64,000 nt of DNA from an uncultured Caulobacterales bacterium (GCA_938009235.1 CALLIK010000004.1:62001-126000), one strand, 5' to 3'; shown: positions 1 through 10,944, numbered from the stretch's first letter. Numbers and translations are program-made. Notes: generated by a model from the letters alone, not told the origin.

Positions 1-1
1 T

Positions 2-157
2 TCAATCGGTATACTGATGAGCGCTCTAGCTCGCTTCAATATGTCTAAAATGTCGTGGTTCATCAGGGCGATTGTCAATTTTTCCTACGTTGCAACCTGT
101 ATAACTTTGGCGTTTTACGTGCGCGCAAACGTGCCTTTTTGGCCAAAAATAAATTAA
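2..157 (+). CDS. C-terminal end of a possible membrane protein (5' truncated by window)
   Basis: An open frame enters from the window edge and runs 51 codons to a TAA at 155-157. The encoded tail contains a hydrophobic stretch (about residues 20-40, including FIRAIVNFSYVATCITLAFY) followed by a short polar end, as in the last membrane helix of an integral membrane protein. No family can be named from so short a piece. The frame has no homologue that I recognise and could be chance, so the call rests only on its being open and membrane-like. Confidence 0.3.
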   Translation, partial: SIGILMSALARFNMSKMSWFIRAIVNFSYVATCITLAFYVRANVPFWPKIN

Positions 158-453
158 GCTTGAGTGTCCTTCTTTGAGTGGTTTGAGACATCAACCTAGC
201 GTCTGCTTCTACGGACGAAGCGACCCTTGGTGTTTAGTTTACCACTATGAAATTTGTGGTCAGACGCCCATTGCGGCAGTGCACTTGCAAATCATTCTCA
301 CTAACCGTCGGTGTTTCAATGATTTAGAGTGAAGGCAGGGGTGTATAAGCCTTACAAAAGCGTCAGATTGTCCGTTGCAATCCACACTTTGCCTCAATAG
401 GTTCCAAACCAATTGCGGACCTCTCTGAGTCTGCCGTTTTTGTGTGCGAGTTT
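158..453 (+). other. Non-coding leader upstream of the nuo operon
   Basis: No convincing gene lies in this stretch of about 300 bases. The nuo promoter should be here. One weak candidate is TTGCAA at 375-380, 17 bases before TAGGTT at 398-403, but the -10 match is poor. A short inverted repeat (GCTTC/GAAGC, around 207-223) is also visible. No tRNA-like fold or strong terminator was recognised. Confidence 0.35.
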
Positions 454-819
454 ATGACCGAATTCCTTCTTGGATATCTACCTGTCGTCATCCTTTTCGG
501 AATAGCGATGGTCCTGTCTCTTCTCTTCCTGTTGGTTCCAACAGTGATTGCACCAAAAGACCCTGATTTTGAGAAGGTTTCGACTTACGAATGTGGCTTT
601 AACGCCTTTGATGATTCACGGATGAAGTTCGATGTGCGCTTCTATTTGGTCGCGATCCTCTTTATCATCTTCGATATCGAAGTCGCCTTTCTGTTCCCTT
701 ACGCCGTGTCGCTGGACACGATGACATGGGCTGCATGGCTCGTTGTTATGATTTTCCTTGCTGAGTTGGCCGCTGGGCTTGCCTATGCGTGGAAAATCGG
801 CGCTCTGGACTGGGAATAG
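454..819 (+). CDS. nuoA: NADH-quinone oxidoreductase subunit A
   Basis: Small membrane subunit of respiratory complex I, which couples NADH oxidation to quinone reduction and proton export across the inner membrane. The 121-residue product has three hydrophobic helices and the family signature YECG at residues 45-48, followed by the conserved [21 protein letters not shown] segment between helices 1 and 2. I take ATG 454 as the start; an in-frame GTG at 442 would add four residues, and neither has a strong Shine-Dalgarno site. It is the first gene of the nuo operon, with nuoB 15 bases downstream. Confidence 0.95.
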   Translation: MTEFLLGYLPVVILFGIAMVLSLLFLLVPTVIAPKDPDFEKVSTYECGFNAFDDSRMKFDVRFYLVAILFIIFDIEVAFLFPYAVSLDTMTWAAWLVVMIFLAELAAGLAYAWKIGALDWE

Positions 820-834
820 GGTAGGAACGGTAAG

Positions 835-1386
835 ATGGTTCTAATCAATCCAAATGGCGATCTCGGAACGCCGGCTTATGATCCAAAACAACATGACGTT
901 GGCTTTACGGGTCTGTCTGATCAGTTAGCTGACAAAGGCTTTATCACCGCCGCGAGTGACGATCTGATCACATGGGCGCGAACAGGCTCCCTCATGTGGA
1001 TGACCTTCGGTTTGGCCTGTTGCGCCGTTGAAATGATGCAGGCGTCTATGCCGCGTTATGATGTTGAGCGTTTTGGCTTTGCACCGCGTGCGTCCCCTCG
1101 TCAGTCTGACGTGATGATTGTTGCGGGTACATTGACCAATAAAATGGCGCCTGCGTTGCGTAAGGTTTATGATCAAATGCCAAACCCGCGCTACGTTATT
1201 TCTATGGGCAGCTGCGCCAATGGCGGCGGCTATTACCATTACTCCTACGCCGTCGTGCGCGGGTGTGATCGTGTTGTGCCTGTTGATATTTATGTCCCAG
1301 GGTGCCCGCCAACCGCGGAAGCTCTCGTTTACGGTATTTTGCAGCTGCAAAAGAAAATCCGCCGCGAAGGTAACATTGAGCGATAA
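835..1386 (+). CDS. nuoB: NADH-quinone oxidoreductase subunit B
   Basis: Peripheral-arm subunit of complex I that carries the terminal 4Fe-4S cluster N2, which hands electrons to quinone. The 183-residue product shows the N2 ligands in the usual arrangement: adjacent Cys62-Cys63 ([10 protein letters not shown]), Cys127 (MGSCANGGG) and Cys157 ([11 protein letters not shown]). The length matches alphaproteobacterial NuoB. Its TAA stop overlaps the nuoC start by one base (TAATG), pointing to translational coupling. Confidence 0.97.
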   Translation: MVLINPNGDLGTPAYDPKQHDVGFTGLSDQLADKGFITAASDDLITWARTGSLMWMTFGLACCAVEMMQASMPRYDVERFGFAPRASPRQSDVMIVAGTLTNKMAPALRKVYDQMPNPRYVISMGSCANGGGYYHYSYAVVRGCDRVVPVDIYVPGCPPTAEALVYGILQLQKKIRREGNIER

Positions 1387-1982
1387 TGATGGATGATCTC
1401 AAAGACCATATCGAAAGCCAATTGGGCGAGGCGATCAACAGCACTGATGTTGCTTTTGGCGAGCTAACGCTAAATGCGCGCCGCGCAGAAATCCTGACGG
1501 TGCTGACATTCCTGCGCGATGATCCATTGTGTAAGTTTACGCAGCTGATGGATATTGCAGGCGTGGATTACCCAACGCGCGCACGTCGTTTCGATGTTGT
1601 CTATCATATGCTCTCCATGAGCCATAATACGCGTATCCGCATCAAGATAACGACGGATGAAGATGTACCCGTCCTTAGTTCCGCTGCTGTCTTCCCAAAT
1701 GCCGATTGGTATGAGCGCGAAGCCTTTGATATGTATGGTATCTCGTTTGAAAACCATCCTGACCTACGCCGTATCCTCACGGATTATGGCTTCGAGGGCT
1801 ATCCGCTCCGCAAAGATTTCCCGCTCTCCGGCTTTGTCGAAGTGCGTTATGACGAAGGCCGTAAGGCTGTCATCTACGAGCCTGTTAATCTCCCCCAAGA
1901 ATATAGATCTTTTGACTTTATGAACCCATGGGAAGGCGGCAAATACGACCTTCCCGGCGATGAAAAGGCGGACGTGAAATGA
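1386..1982 (+). CDS. nuoC: NADH-quinone oxidoreductase subunit C
   Basis: Subunit of the complex I connecting fragment (30-kDa family). The 198-residue product ends with the family signature region [13 protein letters not shown] followed by [24 protein letters not shown]. The start is ATG 1386, overlapping the nuoB stop by one base; a second ATG directly follows. NuoC is separate here, not fused to NuoD as in enterobacteria. The stop overlaps the start of the next gene (ATGA), which is not nuoD but an exported protein gene. Confidence 0.97.
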   Translation: MMDDLKDHIESQLGEAINSTDVAFGELTLNARRAEILTVLTFLRDDPLCKFTQLMDIAGVDYPTRARRFDVVYHMLSMSHNTRIRIKITTDEDVPVLSSAAVFPNADWYEREAFDMYGISFENHPDLRRILTDYGFEGYPLRKDFPLSGFVEVRYDEGRKAVIYEPVNLPQEYRSFDFMNPWEGGKYDLPGDEKADVK

Positions 1983-2776
1983 AAAACTTAGTACTGACTG
2001 CTGTAGTCTCCGCAGCCTGCCTGATGTCTCCCGCGATAGCGTCAGCCCAAAATGCGACACCTCTGTTTGATAAGATGGCAGCGAGTGAGTACGGCGAAAA
2101 AGCTAGCTTGGAGCGCTATCAGATTTGCCTGCTTGCGCTAAAGACCTATGATTATGGCGTTAAGTCGCTCGACATGGGTAAGGCAGATTCAAAGCAAGCC
2201 GTTCGCGCGGACAAGGCTCTGCCTTTCATTACGCATGCTTTAGGCGAGAAAACGCAAACAACTCTTTTGTTTAACCGAGCTGTAGCGGACGTTAAGTCAG
2301 AGTTTTCTTTTTTTAAAGCGGCTGATCCTAAGGCGCAAAAGACTCTCTTCAAAACGGCGAAAGGTCCAAATAAGACCTGCGGTAAACCTTATGATACGCG
2401 GAAGCTTGAGGGATATGGCGGTCTCACGAAAGCGGCTGAGTTCCTCACTGATATGAGCTCTGAAGATGCGCAAAATTGTATGGGTGTTTCAGTTAGCGGT
2501 ATTGGCGCAGATAGAACGGCGCTTATGCAAGGTGTTATACAATTTATGACATGGCAGGATGTATATAAAAATGCACTCCGCACCGAAGGTCACCCTGATG
2601 ATGAGTTGATTGAACCAGTTGGTATGAAGGTCTCTAAAGAGCGTCTTACAGAAATGGATTCAGCTAAGGCTCTGGAGTTATATGAGAGCTGTCCTGCACG
2701 GATGAAAAAAGCTAAATTCCAGGCGGATCTTAAGAAAAGTGAGCCTGCTGTCATTCCAGAAATCGATTGGAACTAA
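1979..2776 (+). CDS. Exported protein of unknown function inside the nuo operon
   Basis: A 265-residue protein that I do not recognise. It begins with a clear signal peptide: a Lys near the start, then a hydrophobic core and a type I cleavage site after ASA around residues 21-24. An SAAC motif earlier makes a lipoprotein possible but less likely. The mature part is soluble, helix-prone and charged. It has four cysteines after the signal (in YQICLL, NKTCGK, AQNCMG and YESCPA), consistent with two periplasmic disulfides. The gene overlaps nuoC by four bases (ATGA) and ends 10 bases before nuoD, so it is transcribed and probably translated with complex I. An accessory or assembly role at the periplasmic side is inference from position only. 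Confidence 0.85.
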   Translation: MKNLVLTAVVSAACLMSPAIASAQNATPLFDKMAASEYGEKASLERYQICLLALKTYDYGVKSLDMGKADSKQAVRADKALPFITHALGEKTQTTLLFNRAVADVKSEFSFFKAADPKAQKTLFKTAKGPNKTCGKPYDTRKLEGYGGLTKAAEFLTDMSSEDAQNCMGVSVSGIGADRTALMQGVIQFMTWQDVYKNALRTEGHPDDELIEPVGMKVSKERLTEMDSAKALELYESCPARMKKAKFQADLKKSEPAVIPEIDWN

Positions 2777-2786
2777 GGGCGTCTAA

Positions 2787-3983
2787 ATGACCACCACTGA
2801 AGCCATAGTTAACGGCGGCGAACGCAACTTTACGATCAACTTCGGACCGCAGCATCCTGCGGCGCATGGTGTTTTGCGCCTTGTGTTGGAGCTTGAGGGT
2901 GAGGTCGTTCAGCGCGTTGATCCCCACATCGGCTTGCTGCATCGCGGTACTGAAAAGCTGATGGAGCATAAGACATATCTACAGGCGCTGCCGTATTTGG
3001 ATCGACTCGATTATGTCGCGCCAATGAACCAAGAGCATGCGTTCTGTCTTGCGATTGAGAAGCTTGCAAATATCGGCGTTCCGCGCCGCGCGTCTTTCAT
3101 TCGCGTTCTTTATTCCGAAATTGGACGTATTCTTTCGCATCTACTCAACATCACGACCCAAGCCATGGACGTAGGTGCGCTAACGCCGCCACTCTGGGGT
3201 TTCGAAGAGCGTGAAAAATTGATGGTCTTTTATGAGCGCGCATCGGGCTCCCGTATGCATGCCAATTACTTCCGTCCGGGCGGCGTTCATCAGGACCTCC
3301 CGGAGGCTTTAATCTCTGATATTTATGCGTGGTGTGAGCAGTTCCCAGAGAAGCTGCAGGATATTGAAACGCTCCTTACGGAAAACCGAATTTTTAAACA
3401 ACGTAACGTCGATATTGGTGTTGTCACTGAAGCCGACTGCCACGAACGCGGCTTTACGGGCGTCCTCATACGCGGCTCTGGCCTTGCGTGGGACTTGCGC
3501 CGTAATCAGCCTTATGAAGTTTACTCTGAACTCGATTTCAAAATCCCGCTTGGTAAGAACGGCGATTGCTATGATCGCTACCTCTGCCGCGTCGAAGAGA
3601 TGTATGAATCTGTAAAGATTATGAAGCAGTGTATCGAGAAAATGCCTACGGGTCCTGTGATGACGCAAGACAGTGTATTTGTTCCGCCACGCCGCGCCGA
3701 GATGAAGCAGAGCATGGAGGCGCTCATTCATCACTTTAAACTCTACACAGAGGGCGTTCACGTCCCTGCGGGCGAAGTCTATTCCTGCGTCGAAGCGCCA
3801 AAGGGTGAGTTCGGTATCTATCTTGTCTCTGATGGAACCAATAAACCATATCGCGTGAAAATTCGCGCGCCTGGGTTCCCGCATTTGGCGGCGATGGATT
3901 ACCTTAATCGCGGGCATATGCTCGCGGATGTATCAGCGATCCTCGGCTCGCTAGATATCGTATTCGGAGAAATCGACCGATGA
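2787..3983 (+). CDS. nuoD: NADH-quinone oxidoreductase subunit D
   Basis: 49-kDa subunit of complex I that forms the quinone-binding pocket with NuoB. The 398-residue product has the family hallmarks [14 protein letters not shown] near the N-terminus, [26 protein letters not shown] and the C-terminal DIVFGEIDR. The ATG follows the preceding exported-protein gene by 10 bases, and the stop overlaps nuoE by four bases (ATGA). The length and conserved N-terminal His residues leave no real alternative. Confidence 0.97.
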   Translation: MTTTEAIVNGGERNFTINFGPQHPAAHGVLRLVLELEGEVVQRVDPHIGLLHRGTEKLMEHKTYLQALPYLDRLDYVAPMNQEHAFCLAIEKLANIGVPRRASFIRVLYSEIGRILSHLLNITTQAMDVGALTPPLWGFEEREKLMVFYERASGSRMHANYFRPGGVHQDLPEALISDIYAWCEQFPEKLQDIETLLTENRIFKQRNVDIGVVTEADCHERGFTGVLIRGSGLAWDLRRNQPYEVYSELDFKIPLGKNGDCYDRYLCRVEEMYESVKIMKQCIEKMPTGPVMTQDSVFVPPRRAEMKQSMEALIHHFKLYTEGVHVPAGEVYSCVEAPKGEFGIYLVSDGTNKPYRVKIRAPGFPHLAAMDYLNRGHMLADVSAILGSLDIVFGEIDR

Positions 3984-5050
3984 GTGCGCAACGTATGGCC
4001 TTGAACCAGCCGAAGGATTTTTCCTTCTCTGCTGCGGCTGAAAAAGAAATTGACATGTGGGTTGCGAAATACCCAGCGGACCGTCAGCGTTCTGCGCTTA
4101 TCCCTGCGCTTTGGATTGCGCAAAAGGATGCAGGCGGCTGGCTCCCAGAAGTCGCAATGCGCGCTGTTGCGGATAAACTGAGCATGGCTTATATTCGCGT
4201 CTACGAAGTCGCGACATTCTACACGATGTATAATTTGTCCCCTGTGGGCGAGCATTTCATTCAGCTTTGCGGCACAACGCCCTGTTGGTTGCGCGGCTCG
4301 GATGACTTGAAAGCCGTCATGAAGCGCCGCATCGGCGGGCAAAATACAATCACTGCTGATGGTAAGTTGAGCTGGCTCGAAGTTGAATGTTTGGGCGCAT
4401 GCTCGAACGCGCCAATGATCCAGATTTCTAATGCTGCGGGCGATCACTATTACGAAGACCTCACAGCCGAGAGCTTTGATGCGTTGTTGGATAAATTGGT
4501 TGCGGGCGAGCAGCCTGCGCAGGGTCCGCAGAATACGCGCCACACATCAGAGCCAGAGGGCGGGGCGACTGTCCTGATTGATGCGTCGATCTATAAGCAA
4601 GGCCGCAAGCTCACGAAATTACCGAACCAAGCCAAGAAGCTTGAGATTGTGCGTCATGCGGGTGCGTCTAAAGCTGCACCTGTAAAAGCAGGCAAGCCTA
4701 AAGCGGCTACGAAGCCAAAAGCTAAAACTTCTCCAAAGCCTAAGGTTGTCAATGCGCCTAAAGCTGCGGCCAAGCCAACGCCGAAGGTTCTCTATACTGA
4801 CGGACCGACGGATGGCACGCCAGATGATTTGAAAGTCATCAAAGGCATCGGCCCTGTGTTCGAAGGCGAGCTGAATAGCAAAGGTATCTATTACTACCGC
4901 CAAATCGGTGCGTGGAAAGCGGCTGATGTGAAAATGGTTGAAGGCGAAGCGCTCGCGCGTTTCCCAGGCCGCATCAAACGTGACGACTGGGTAAAGCAAG
5001 CTAAAACGCTAGCGAAGGCTGTGGCTAAAGCTGCGGCAAAGGGAGTCTAA
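3980..5050 (+). CDS. nuoE: NADH-quinone oxidoreductase subunit E with C-terminal extension
   Basis: 24-kDa subunit of complex I holding the 2Fe-2S cluster N1a. The ligands are visible as Cys97 and Cys102 ([11 protein letters not shown]) and Cys137 and Cys141 ([11 protein letters not shown]). At 356 residues it is roughly twice the size of the catalytic core (about residues 1-210). The rest is a Lys/Ala/Pro-rich linker (about 215-270) and a compact segment (about 282-340) starting [21 protein letters not shown], which resembles a helix-hairpin-helix fold. Similar extensions are known on NuoE of other alphaproteobacteria, and their role is unclear. It overlaps nuoD by four bases. Confidence 0.95.
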   Translation: MSAQRMALNQPKDFSFSAAAEKEIDMWVAKYPADRQRSALIPALWIAQKDAGGWLPEVAMRAVADKLSMAYIRVYEVATFYTMYNLSPVGEHFIQLCGTTPCWLRGSDDLKAVMKRRIGGQNTITADGKLSWLEVECLGACSNAPMIQISNAAGDHYYEDLTAESFDALLDKLVAGEQPAQGPQNTRHTSEPEGGATVLIDASIYKQGRKLTKLPNQAKKLEIVRHAGASKAAPVKAGKPKAATKPKAKTSPKPKVVNAPKAAAKPTPKVLYTDGPTDGTPDDLKVIKGIGPVFEGELNSKGIYYYRQIGAWKAADVKMVEGEALARFPGRIKRDDWVKQAKTLAKAVAKAAAKGV

Positions 5051-5051
5051 A

Positions 5052-5276
5052 ATGTTCTTTGGTTCAAAATACACATTAATCACAGCCATTACGATGACGT
5101 TTGCGGCTATGGCGTGGGGGTTTAACTTTTTTATCGCGCTAAATGTTCCTGACGTTTTTCCGACGAGGAACTTCTTTGTTTTTGGTGCATTTGTTGTTTT
5201 GGCGGTATTTTACTGGATCTCGTATTTTCGGGGCAAAAAACCTGAAACCCCAACTCAAGATACTGGGACAGAATAG
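5052..5276 (+). CDS. Small two-helix membrane protein between nuoE and nuoF
   Basis: A 74-residue protein with two hydrophobic segments (about residues 6-30 and 40-60) and a short polar C-terminus rich in Thr and Pro. It starts one base after the nuoE stop and ends two bases before nuoF, so it belongs to the nuo transcript. I do not recognise a family. Unassigned reading frames between nuo/nqo genes are known from Paracoccus and Rhodobacter. An accessory complex I role is therefore plausible but unproven. Confidence 0.8.
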   Translation: MFFGSKYTLITAITMTFAAMAWGFNFFIALNVPDVFPTRNFFVFGAFVVLAVFYWISYFRGKKPETPTQDTGTE

Positions 5277-5278
5277 CA

Positions 5279-6586
5279 ATGGCTGACCTCCTCAGAGACG
5301 AAGACCGGATTTTTAAAAATCTATATGGTCTCCATGATTGGAAACTCGATGGCGCGCGGCAACGCGGCGCTTGGGAAGGTACGAGCGCGATGCTCGGGCA
5401 GGGTCGTGATTGGATTATCGATCAAATCAAAGCGTCGGGCCTTCGCGGCCGCGGCGGAGCGGGTTTCCCGACGGGCCTAAAGTGGTCTTTCATGCCAAAA
5501 GAAGTTGGCGCACGTCCGCATTACCTTGTCGTCAATGCCGATGAGTCCGAGCCCGGCTCTTGTAAAGATCGCGACATTCTCCGCAATGATCCGCATCTTC
5601 TCATCGAAGGCTGTCTCGTCGCATCATTCGCCATGCAGGCCCATGCCTGTTATATCTATGTGCGCGGCGAATATATTCAGGAACGCAACCGTTTGCAGGC
5701 TGCGATTGACGAAGCTTATGCGGCAGGTCTCGTCGGCAAAAATGCCTGCGGGTCTGGTTTCGATTTTGATATCTATATGCATCACGGGGCGGGCGCCTAT
5801 GTTTGCGGTGAAGAAACCGCGCTGTTGGAATCTCTCGAAGGCAAAAAGGGTCAACCGCGCCTGAAGCCGCCATTCCCTGCGAATGCGGGCCTCTATGGCT
5901 GTCCGACGACTGTGAATAATGTCGAATCTATCGCTGTTACGCCGACCATATTGCGCAAGGGCGCGGAGTGGTTCACCAGCTTTGGCCGTGATAATAACAA
6001 AGGCACGAAAGTCTTCTCGATCTCTGGGCACGTCAATCGTCCGTGTAATGTCGAAGAAGCCATGTCTATTCCGATGAAGCTATTGCTCGAGCATCATGCG
6101 GGCGGCGTGCGCGGCGGTTGGGATAACCTTAAATGCGTCATTCCGGGCGGCTCGTCTGTTCCGCTCTTGCCGAAAGAGATTTGCGATACGGTCCTGATGG
6201 ATTTTGACGCACTACGTGAACATCAATCTGGTTTGGGTACGGCGGCCGTTATCGTCATGGATAAATCTACGGACGTTGTGAAAGCGATTGCGCGCCTGTC
6301 ATACTTCTACAAGCATGAGAGCTGCGGGCAGTGTACGCCTTGCCGCGAAGGCACAGGCTGGATGTGGCGCGTCATGGAACGCATGGTCGTGGGTAATGCC
6401 AAGACGAGCGAGATTGATATGCTTCTCGACGTGTCGAAACAGATCGAAGGCCACACAATTTGTGCGCTGGGCGATGCTGCGGCTTGGCCGATCCAAGGCT
6501 TGATTCGTCACTTCCGTCCAGAGATCGAAGAACGCATCAATCTTTATCGTAATGACAAACCAACATTTGTTCAGGCCGCAGAATAG
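5279..6586 (+). CDS. nuoF: NADH-quinone oxidoreductase subunit F
   Basis: 51-kDa subunit that binds NADH and FMN and carries 4Fe-4S cluster N3, the electron entry point of complex I. The 435-residue product has the Gly-rich nucleotide motif [13 protein letters not shown] (57-69), the NADH/FMN segment [21 protein letters not shown] (169-189) and the N3 ligands Cys349, Cys352, Cys355 ([12 protein letters not shown]) and Cys395 (HTICALGD). The start is ATG 5279, two bases after the preceding small gene. The nuoG start lies two bases past its stop. Confidence 0.97.
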   Translation: MADLLRDEDRIFKNLYGLHDWKLDGARQRGAWEGTSAMLGQGRDWIIDQIKASGLRGRGGAGFPTGLKWSFMPKEVGARPHYLVVNADESEPGSCKDRDILRNDPHLLIEGCLVASFAMQAHACYIYVRGEYIQERNRLQAAIDEAYAAGLVGKNACGSGFDFDIYMHHGAGAYVCGEETALLESLEGKKGQPRLKPPFPANAGLYGCPTTVNNVESIAVTPTILRKGAEWFTSFGRDNNKGTKVFSISGHVNRPCNVEEAMSIPMKLLLEHHAGGVRGGWDNLKCVIPGGSSVPLLPKEICDTVLMDFDALREHQSGLGTAAVIVMDKSTDVVKAIARLSYFYKHESCGQCTPCREGTGWMWRVMERMVVGNAKTSEIDMLLDVSKQIEGHTICALGDAAAWPIQGLIRHFRPEIEERINLYRNDKPTFVQAAE

Positions 6587-6588
6587 TT

Positions 6589-8694
6589 ATGACTGATCTA
6601 CGCAAATTAAATATCGATGGCACTGAATATGAAGTGCCCGCTGAATACACGCTGATGCAGGCGTGTGAGGAATATGGCGGCGCGGAAATCCCGCGTTTCT
6701 GTTACCATGAACGCCTGTCTGTGGCGGGTAACTGCCGTATGTGTCTCGTTGAGTGGGTTGGCGCGCCAAAACCGCAAGCGAGTTGTGCGCTGCAAGTCAA
6801 AGATTTGCGACCTAACCGCGACGGTACACCTGCGAATATCCGCACAAATACAGAAACCGTGAAAAAAGCACGCGAAGGCGTGATGGAATTTCTGCTGATC
6901 AACCATCCACTTGATTGCCCAATTTGCGATCAAGGCGGCGAGTGCGATCTGCAAGACCAAGCGATGGGCTATGGCCGCGACGCGACACGTTTCGAGGAAA
7001 ATAAACGCGCTGTTGATGACAAACATATGGGCCCATTGGTCAATACTGTCATGACGCGCTGTATTCAGTGTACGCGCTGTGTGCGTTTCATTACCGAAGT
7101 TGCGGGCGTCCAAGAAATTGGCCTCGTTAATCGCGGCGAGAATGCTGAAATTACGACATATCTAGAGAAGTCCCTGACATCTGAAATGTCTGGTAATGTG
7201 ATTGATCTGTGTCCTGTTGGGGCGCTGACATCCAAGCCTTACGCCTTTAATGCGCGGCCTTGGGAATTAGATAAAGTCGAAACTATCGACGTGATGGACG
7301 CTGTCGGCTGTAACATCCGCGTAGATAGCCGCCGTGATGCGGTTCTGCGTATTCTTCCTGTCACCAATGATGATGTGAATGAGGAATGGATTTCCGATAA
7401 AACACGTTTCGTTTGGGACGGCCTTGCGCGTCAACGTTTGGACCAACCTTTCGTGCGTAAAAATGGCAAGCTTACACCTGCGAATTGGGACGAGGCTTTG
7501 GCCGTTGTCGTAGAGAAACTGTCCGCTGATCCAACACGTATCGCCGCGATTGCGGGCGATTTGTGTGATGCTGAATCTATGAAAGCTCTCAAAGACCTGA
7601 TGGACTCGCTCGGTGTGAAACATACGGATTGTCGTCAAGATGGATCATTGATCGGTACGGGCGCTCGTCAGAGTTACCTCTTCAACACAACGATTTCTGG
7701 CATTGAAGATGCAGATGCAATCTTGCTGATCGGAACGAACCCGCGCCACGAAGCGCCATTGATCAACACACGCATCCGCAAGACGTGGGTCGAAGGAAAG
7801 CTCGACATTGGCGTCATCGGCGAATCCGCTGATTTGACCTATGACGTCGAGCATGTCGGCACATCGGCTGCGGACGTGGCGAAATTTGCAAAGTCCACAT
7901 CTGGTTTTGCCAAGACATTCAAAGCGGCGAAAAACCCTGTGATCATTGTCGGCGCTGCGGCGCTGCGCGGTGAGGCGGGCTTGGCTCTGCTTGAGACTAT
8001 CGGCAAGCTTGCGGCCTCAGTGAATTTGGTGCGTGAAGACTTTAACGGCTTTAACATCCTACACGGCGCGGCTTCCCGCGTTGGCGGTTTGGACATTGGC
8101 TTTGTTCCCGGTGAAGGCGGTCTGGCAACAGACGCAATCCTCGACGCGGCGCAACAGGGCGCAGTGGAAACAGTCTATCTCATGGGCGCAGATGAGCTGG
8201 ACACGTCCAAGCTGAAAGACGCCTTCGTGATCTATCAAGGTCATCACGGTGATAACGGCGCGCATGTTGCGGACGTTATCTTGCCGGGTGCAGCCTATAC
8301 GGAAAAATCGGGCCTCTATGTGAACATGGAAGGCCGCGTTCAGCTGTCCTCCCGCGCTGTCCCGCCAAAGGGCGACGCTAAAGAAGATTGGGCGATCATT
8401 CGCGCACTCTCCGCGAAGTTAAACCGCGTATTGCCATATGACACACTCGAAGAGCTTCGCACAAAATTGATGGCGGATCACCCGACCTTTATGTCGCTTG
8501 ATACAGCCCCCGCATTAGACGCGTTCGATCCGTCAACACTCGGTAAAGCGGGCCCCCTTTCAACAGACGTCTTGAAGAACCCGATAACGGACTTCTACAT
8601 GACGAACGTGATTGCACGCGCCTCCACCGTTATGGCGGAATGTTCAGCGGTGATCGAAGGTCTACAGCCGACATTGAATGAGGCCGCAGAATGA
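6589..8694 (+). CDS. nuoG: NADH-quinone oxidoreductase subunit G
   Basis: Largest peripheral subunit (75-kDa family, 701 residues) carrying three FeS clusters. Ligands can be read directly: Cys38, Cys49, Cys52 and Cys66 for the 2Fe-2S cluster N1b; His106, Cys110, Cys113 and Cys119 for N5; and Cys158, Cys161, Cys164 and Cys208 for N4. The extra N7 cluster motif of enterobacterial NuoG is not seen. The C-terminal two thirds are a molybdopterin-oxidoreductase-like domain without cofactor. The stop overlaps nuoH by four bases. Confidence 0.97.
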   Translation: MTDLRKLNIDGTEYEVPAEYTLMQACEEYGGAEIPRFCYHERLSVAGNCRMCLVEWVGAPKPQASCALQVKDLRPNRDGTPANIRTNTETVKKAREGVMEFLLINHPLDCPICDQGGECDLQDQAMGYGRDATRFEENKRAVDDKHMGPLVNTVMTRCIQCTRCVRFITEVAGVQEIGLVNRGENAEITTYLEKSLTSEMSGNVIDLCPVGALTSKPYAFNARPWELDKVETIDVMDAVGCNIRVDSRRDAVLRILPVTNDDVNEEWISDKTRFVWDGLARQRLDQPFVRKNGKLTPANWDEALAVVVEKLSADPTRIAAIAGDLCDAESMKALKDLMDSLGVKHTDCRQDGSLIGTGARQSYLFNTTISGIEDADAILLIGTNPRHEAPLINTRIRKTWVEGKLDIGVIGESADLTYDVEHVGTSAADVAKFAKSTSGFAKTFKAAKNPVIIVGAAALRGEAGLALLETIGKLAASVNLVREDFNGFNILHGAASRVGGLDIGFVPGEGGLATDAILDAAQQGAVETVYLMGADELDTSKLKDAFVIYQGHHGDNGAHVADVILPGAAYTEKSGLYVNMEGRVQLSSRAVPPKGDAKEDWAIIRALSAKLNRVLPYDTLEELRTKLMADHPTFMSLDTAPALDAFDPSTLGKAGPLSTDVLKNPITDFYMTNVIARASTVMAECSAVIEGLQPTLNEAAE

Positions 8695-9803
8695 TCTCCG
8701 TCGTCCAAACTGTACCTGACGTAGCGCTTGCCGCGACAGAGGAAGTCAACTGGCTGATCTGGGGTCTGCTGAAAACAGGGCAGGTGCTTCTGTTTGTGAT
8801 CTCACTCGCGCTGCTTGTGGCCGCGCTTGTTTTGGCTGACCGTAAAATCTGGGCGGCTGTACAAATGCGCCGCGGCCCTAACGTGGTTGGCGCTTTTGGT
8901 TTACTGCAAACAATGGCCGATGCGTTGAAGTTCTTCTTCAAAGAAATCGTCATTCCTGCGGGCTCTGACAAGTTCCTCTTTATTCTCGCGCCAATTCTTG
9001 GCCTTGTGATGGCCTTCGCGGCGTGGGCCGTTATTCCTGTTGCGCCAGGTTGGGTGATTTCAGACATCAATATTGGCGTTCTATACGTCCTCGCGCTGTC
9101 ATCCTTGGGTGTTTACGGCATTATCATTGGCGGTTGGGCGTCTAACTCAAAGTATCCCTTCATGGGCGCGCTTCGCTCTGCGGCGCAAATGGTGTCCTAT
9201 GAAGTCTCCATCGGCTTTATCATTCTGACCGTGATCTTCCTAAGCGGCTCTATGAACCTCACAACAATCGTCGACGCACAAGGCGCAGGTATCTGGAACT
9301 GGAATATGTTCCGCCTTAATCCTGTCGGCGAATATGGCCTTTGGAACCTGCTATTGTTCCCAGTCATGTTCTACATGGGCGTGTTGTTCTTTATCTCGGC
9401 CTTGGCAGAAACAAACCGTCCTCCATTCGATCTACCCGAAGCGGAGTCAGAATTGGTCGCGGGTTATCAGGTTGAGTATTCTTCGACGCCATTCCTCATG
9501 TTCTTTTTTGCGGAATATGTGAACATCATGCTTTTATCGGCGATGATGACGATCTTGTTCTTGGGCGGCTGGCACGCACCGATTGATATTGGTATTCAAT
9601 TCATCCCGCCATTCTTCTGGTTCTTCTTTAAGACAGCGTTCTTGTTCTTCATGTTCGCGATGGTGAAAGCGATTGTCCCGCGTTACCGTTATGATCAGTT
9701 GATGCGTTTGGGCTGGAAAGTCTTCCTACCGACGGCGCTTGTAGCTGTTGCCTTAGTTTCGACCTTCGTGGTTGCGGCGAATAACTTCGGGTGGAACGCA
9801 TAA
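8691..9803 (+). CDS. nuoH: NADH-quinone oxidoreductase subunit H
   Basis: Membrane subunit (ND1 family) at the junction of the peripheral and membrane arms, forming the quinone entry channel. The 370-residue product has about eight hydrophobic helices and the family signatures [18 protein letters not shown] near residue 45 and [21 protein letters not shown] in the loop between helices 5 and 6. The start ATG overlaps the nuoG stop (ATGA) and the stop overlaps the nuoI start by one base (TAATG). Confidence 0.97.
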   Translation: MISVVQTVPDVALAATEEVNWLIWGLLKTGQVLLFVISLALLVAALVLADRKIWAAVQMRRGPNVVGAFGLLQTMADALKFFFKEIVIPAGSDKFLFILAPILGLVMAFAAWAVIPVAPGWVISDINIGVLYVLALSSLGVYGIIIGGWASNSKYPFMGALRSAAQMVSYEVSIGFIILTVIFLSGSMNLTTIVDAQGAGIWNWNMFRLNPVGEYGLWNLLLFPVMFYMGVLFFISALAETNRPPFDLPEAESELVAGYQVEYSSTPFLMFFFAEYVNIMLLSAMMTILFLGGWHAPIDIGIQFIPPFFWFFFKTAFLFFMFAMVKAIVPRYRYDQLMRLGWKVFLPTALVAVALVSTFVVAANNFGWNA

Positions 9804-10291
9804 TGTCCCGCATTAAACAAGTCATCCGCGCTGCGTTCCTTCTGGAATTCATCTCGGCTTTCATTTTGGCGATGAAGTATTTCTTCCGTCCAAAAGTCAC
9901 GATTAACTACCCGTTTGAAAAAGGGCCTATTTCGCCGCGTTTCCGTGGTGAACATGCGCTGCGCCGTTACCCCTCTGGCGAAGAACGCTGTATCGCCTGT
10001 AAGCTCTGCGAAGCGATCTGTCCTGCGCAAGCCATCATGATCGAATCCGAGCCACGCGAAGACGGCTCACGCCGCACAACGCGCTACGATATTGATATGG
10101 TCAAATGTATCTATTGCGGGCTGTGTCAGGAAGCTTGTCCTGTGGACGCGATTGTTGAAGGTCCGAATTATGAATTCGCGACAGAGACACGCGAAGAGCT
10201 TTACTATGACAAAGACAAATTACTCTCGAATGGTGATCGTTGGGAAACTGAGATCGCAAAAAATCTAGCCTTGGACGCGCCTTACCGTTAG
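9803..10291 (+). CDS. nuoI: NADH-quinone oxidoreductase subunit I
   Basis: Ferredoxin-like subunit (TYKY family, 162 residues) carrying two 4Fe-4S clusters, N6a and N6b. The ligands are Cys63, Cys66, Cys69 with Cys73 ([11 protein letters not shown]) and Cys102, Cys105, Cys108 with Cys112 ([11 protein letters not shown]). I chose ATG 9803, which overlaps the nuoH stop as TAATG; an in-frame GTG 12 bases upstream lies inside nuoH and is less likely. A 44-base gap follows before nuoJ, one of the longest within the operon. Confidence 0.97.
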   Translation: MSRIKQVIRAAFLLEFISAFILAMKYFFRPKVTINYPFEKGPISPRFRGEHALRRYPSGEERCIACKLCEAICPAQAIMIESEPREDGSRRTTRYDIDMVKCIYCGLCQEACPVDAIVEGPNYEFATETREELYYDKDKLLSNGDRWETEIAKNLALDAPYR

Positions 10292-10335
10292 GGCGCCCCA
10301 AGAATTTTAGACACCTACACGCAGGAACTCGAATC

Positions 10336-10935
10336 GTGCTGATTGCTATCACATTCTATCTCATGGCCTTTACCGCCATTGCCTCCGCTTTCATGGTGGT
10401 GGCTTCGCGCAATCCTGTGCATTCGGTATTGTTTCTTATTCTCACCTTCTTCTCGGCGGCGGGTCTATTCATCCTCATGGGGGCCGAATTTATCGCGCTT
10501 CTCTTGGTCATGGTCTATGTCGGCGCAGTCGCTGTGCTGTTCCTTTTCGTCGTGATGATGCTCGACGTTGATTTCGTAGAGCTGAAACAAGGCTTCCTGA
10601 CCTATATTGGCCCTGGGATGCTTGTCGCGGGTATATTGCTTGCCGAGATGATCTTGGTCGGCGCGGCTTATTTTGCAGGCGAGACGAAAACAGTTGTCCC
10701 AACTGATCCGAATACAAGCAATCTCGAAGCCTTTGGTGACGTGCTTTACACACAATATGCTGGCGCATTCGAAGCAGCAGGCCTTGTTCTACTTGTGGCG
10801 CTTGTCGGCGCTGTGGTTCTGACCCTGCGCGAGCGCAAGGGTGTCCGCACGCAGGACGCTGTGAAACAAATGTCCCGTACACGCGAGGAAGGTGTCGAAC
10901 TTGTCGATATCGATCCTGGCCAAGGTTTAGGGTAG
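10336..10935 (+). CDS. nuoJ: NADH-quinone oxidoreductase subunit J
   Basis: ND6-family membrane subunit, 199 residues with five hydrophobic helices. It carries the conserved helix segment LLVMVYVGAVAVLFLFVVMML, which contains the family's pi-bulge region. The start is GTG 10336, preceded by AGGAA with a spacing of nine bases. NuoK begins nine bases after its stop. The polar C-terminus (from about residue 170) is lineage-variable. Confidence 0.96.
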   Translation: MLIAITFYLMAFTAIASAFMVVASRNPVHSVLFLILTFFSAAGLFILMGAEFIALLLVMVYVGAVAVLFLFVVMMLDVDFVELKQGFLTYIGPGMLVAGILLAEMILVGAAYFAGETKTVVPTDPNTSNLEAFGDVLYTQYAGAFEAAGLVLLVALVGAVVLTLRERKGVRTQDAVKQMSRTREEGVELVDIDPGQGLG

Positions 10936-10944
10936 GGAGCCGTC

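Noticed and set aside
3309..3917. 202-codon minus-strand frame
   Set aside because: It lies wholly within nuoD, whose motifs are unambiguous, and its translation has shadow-like composition.
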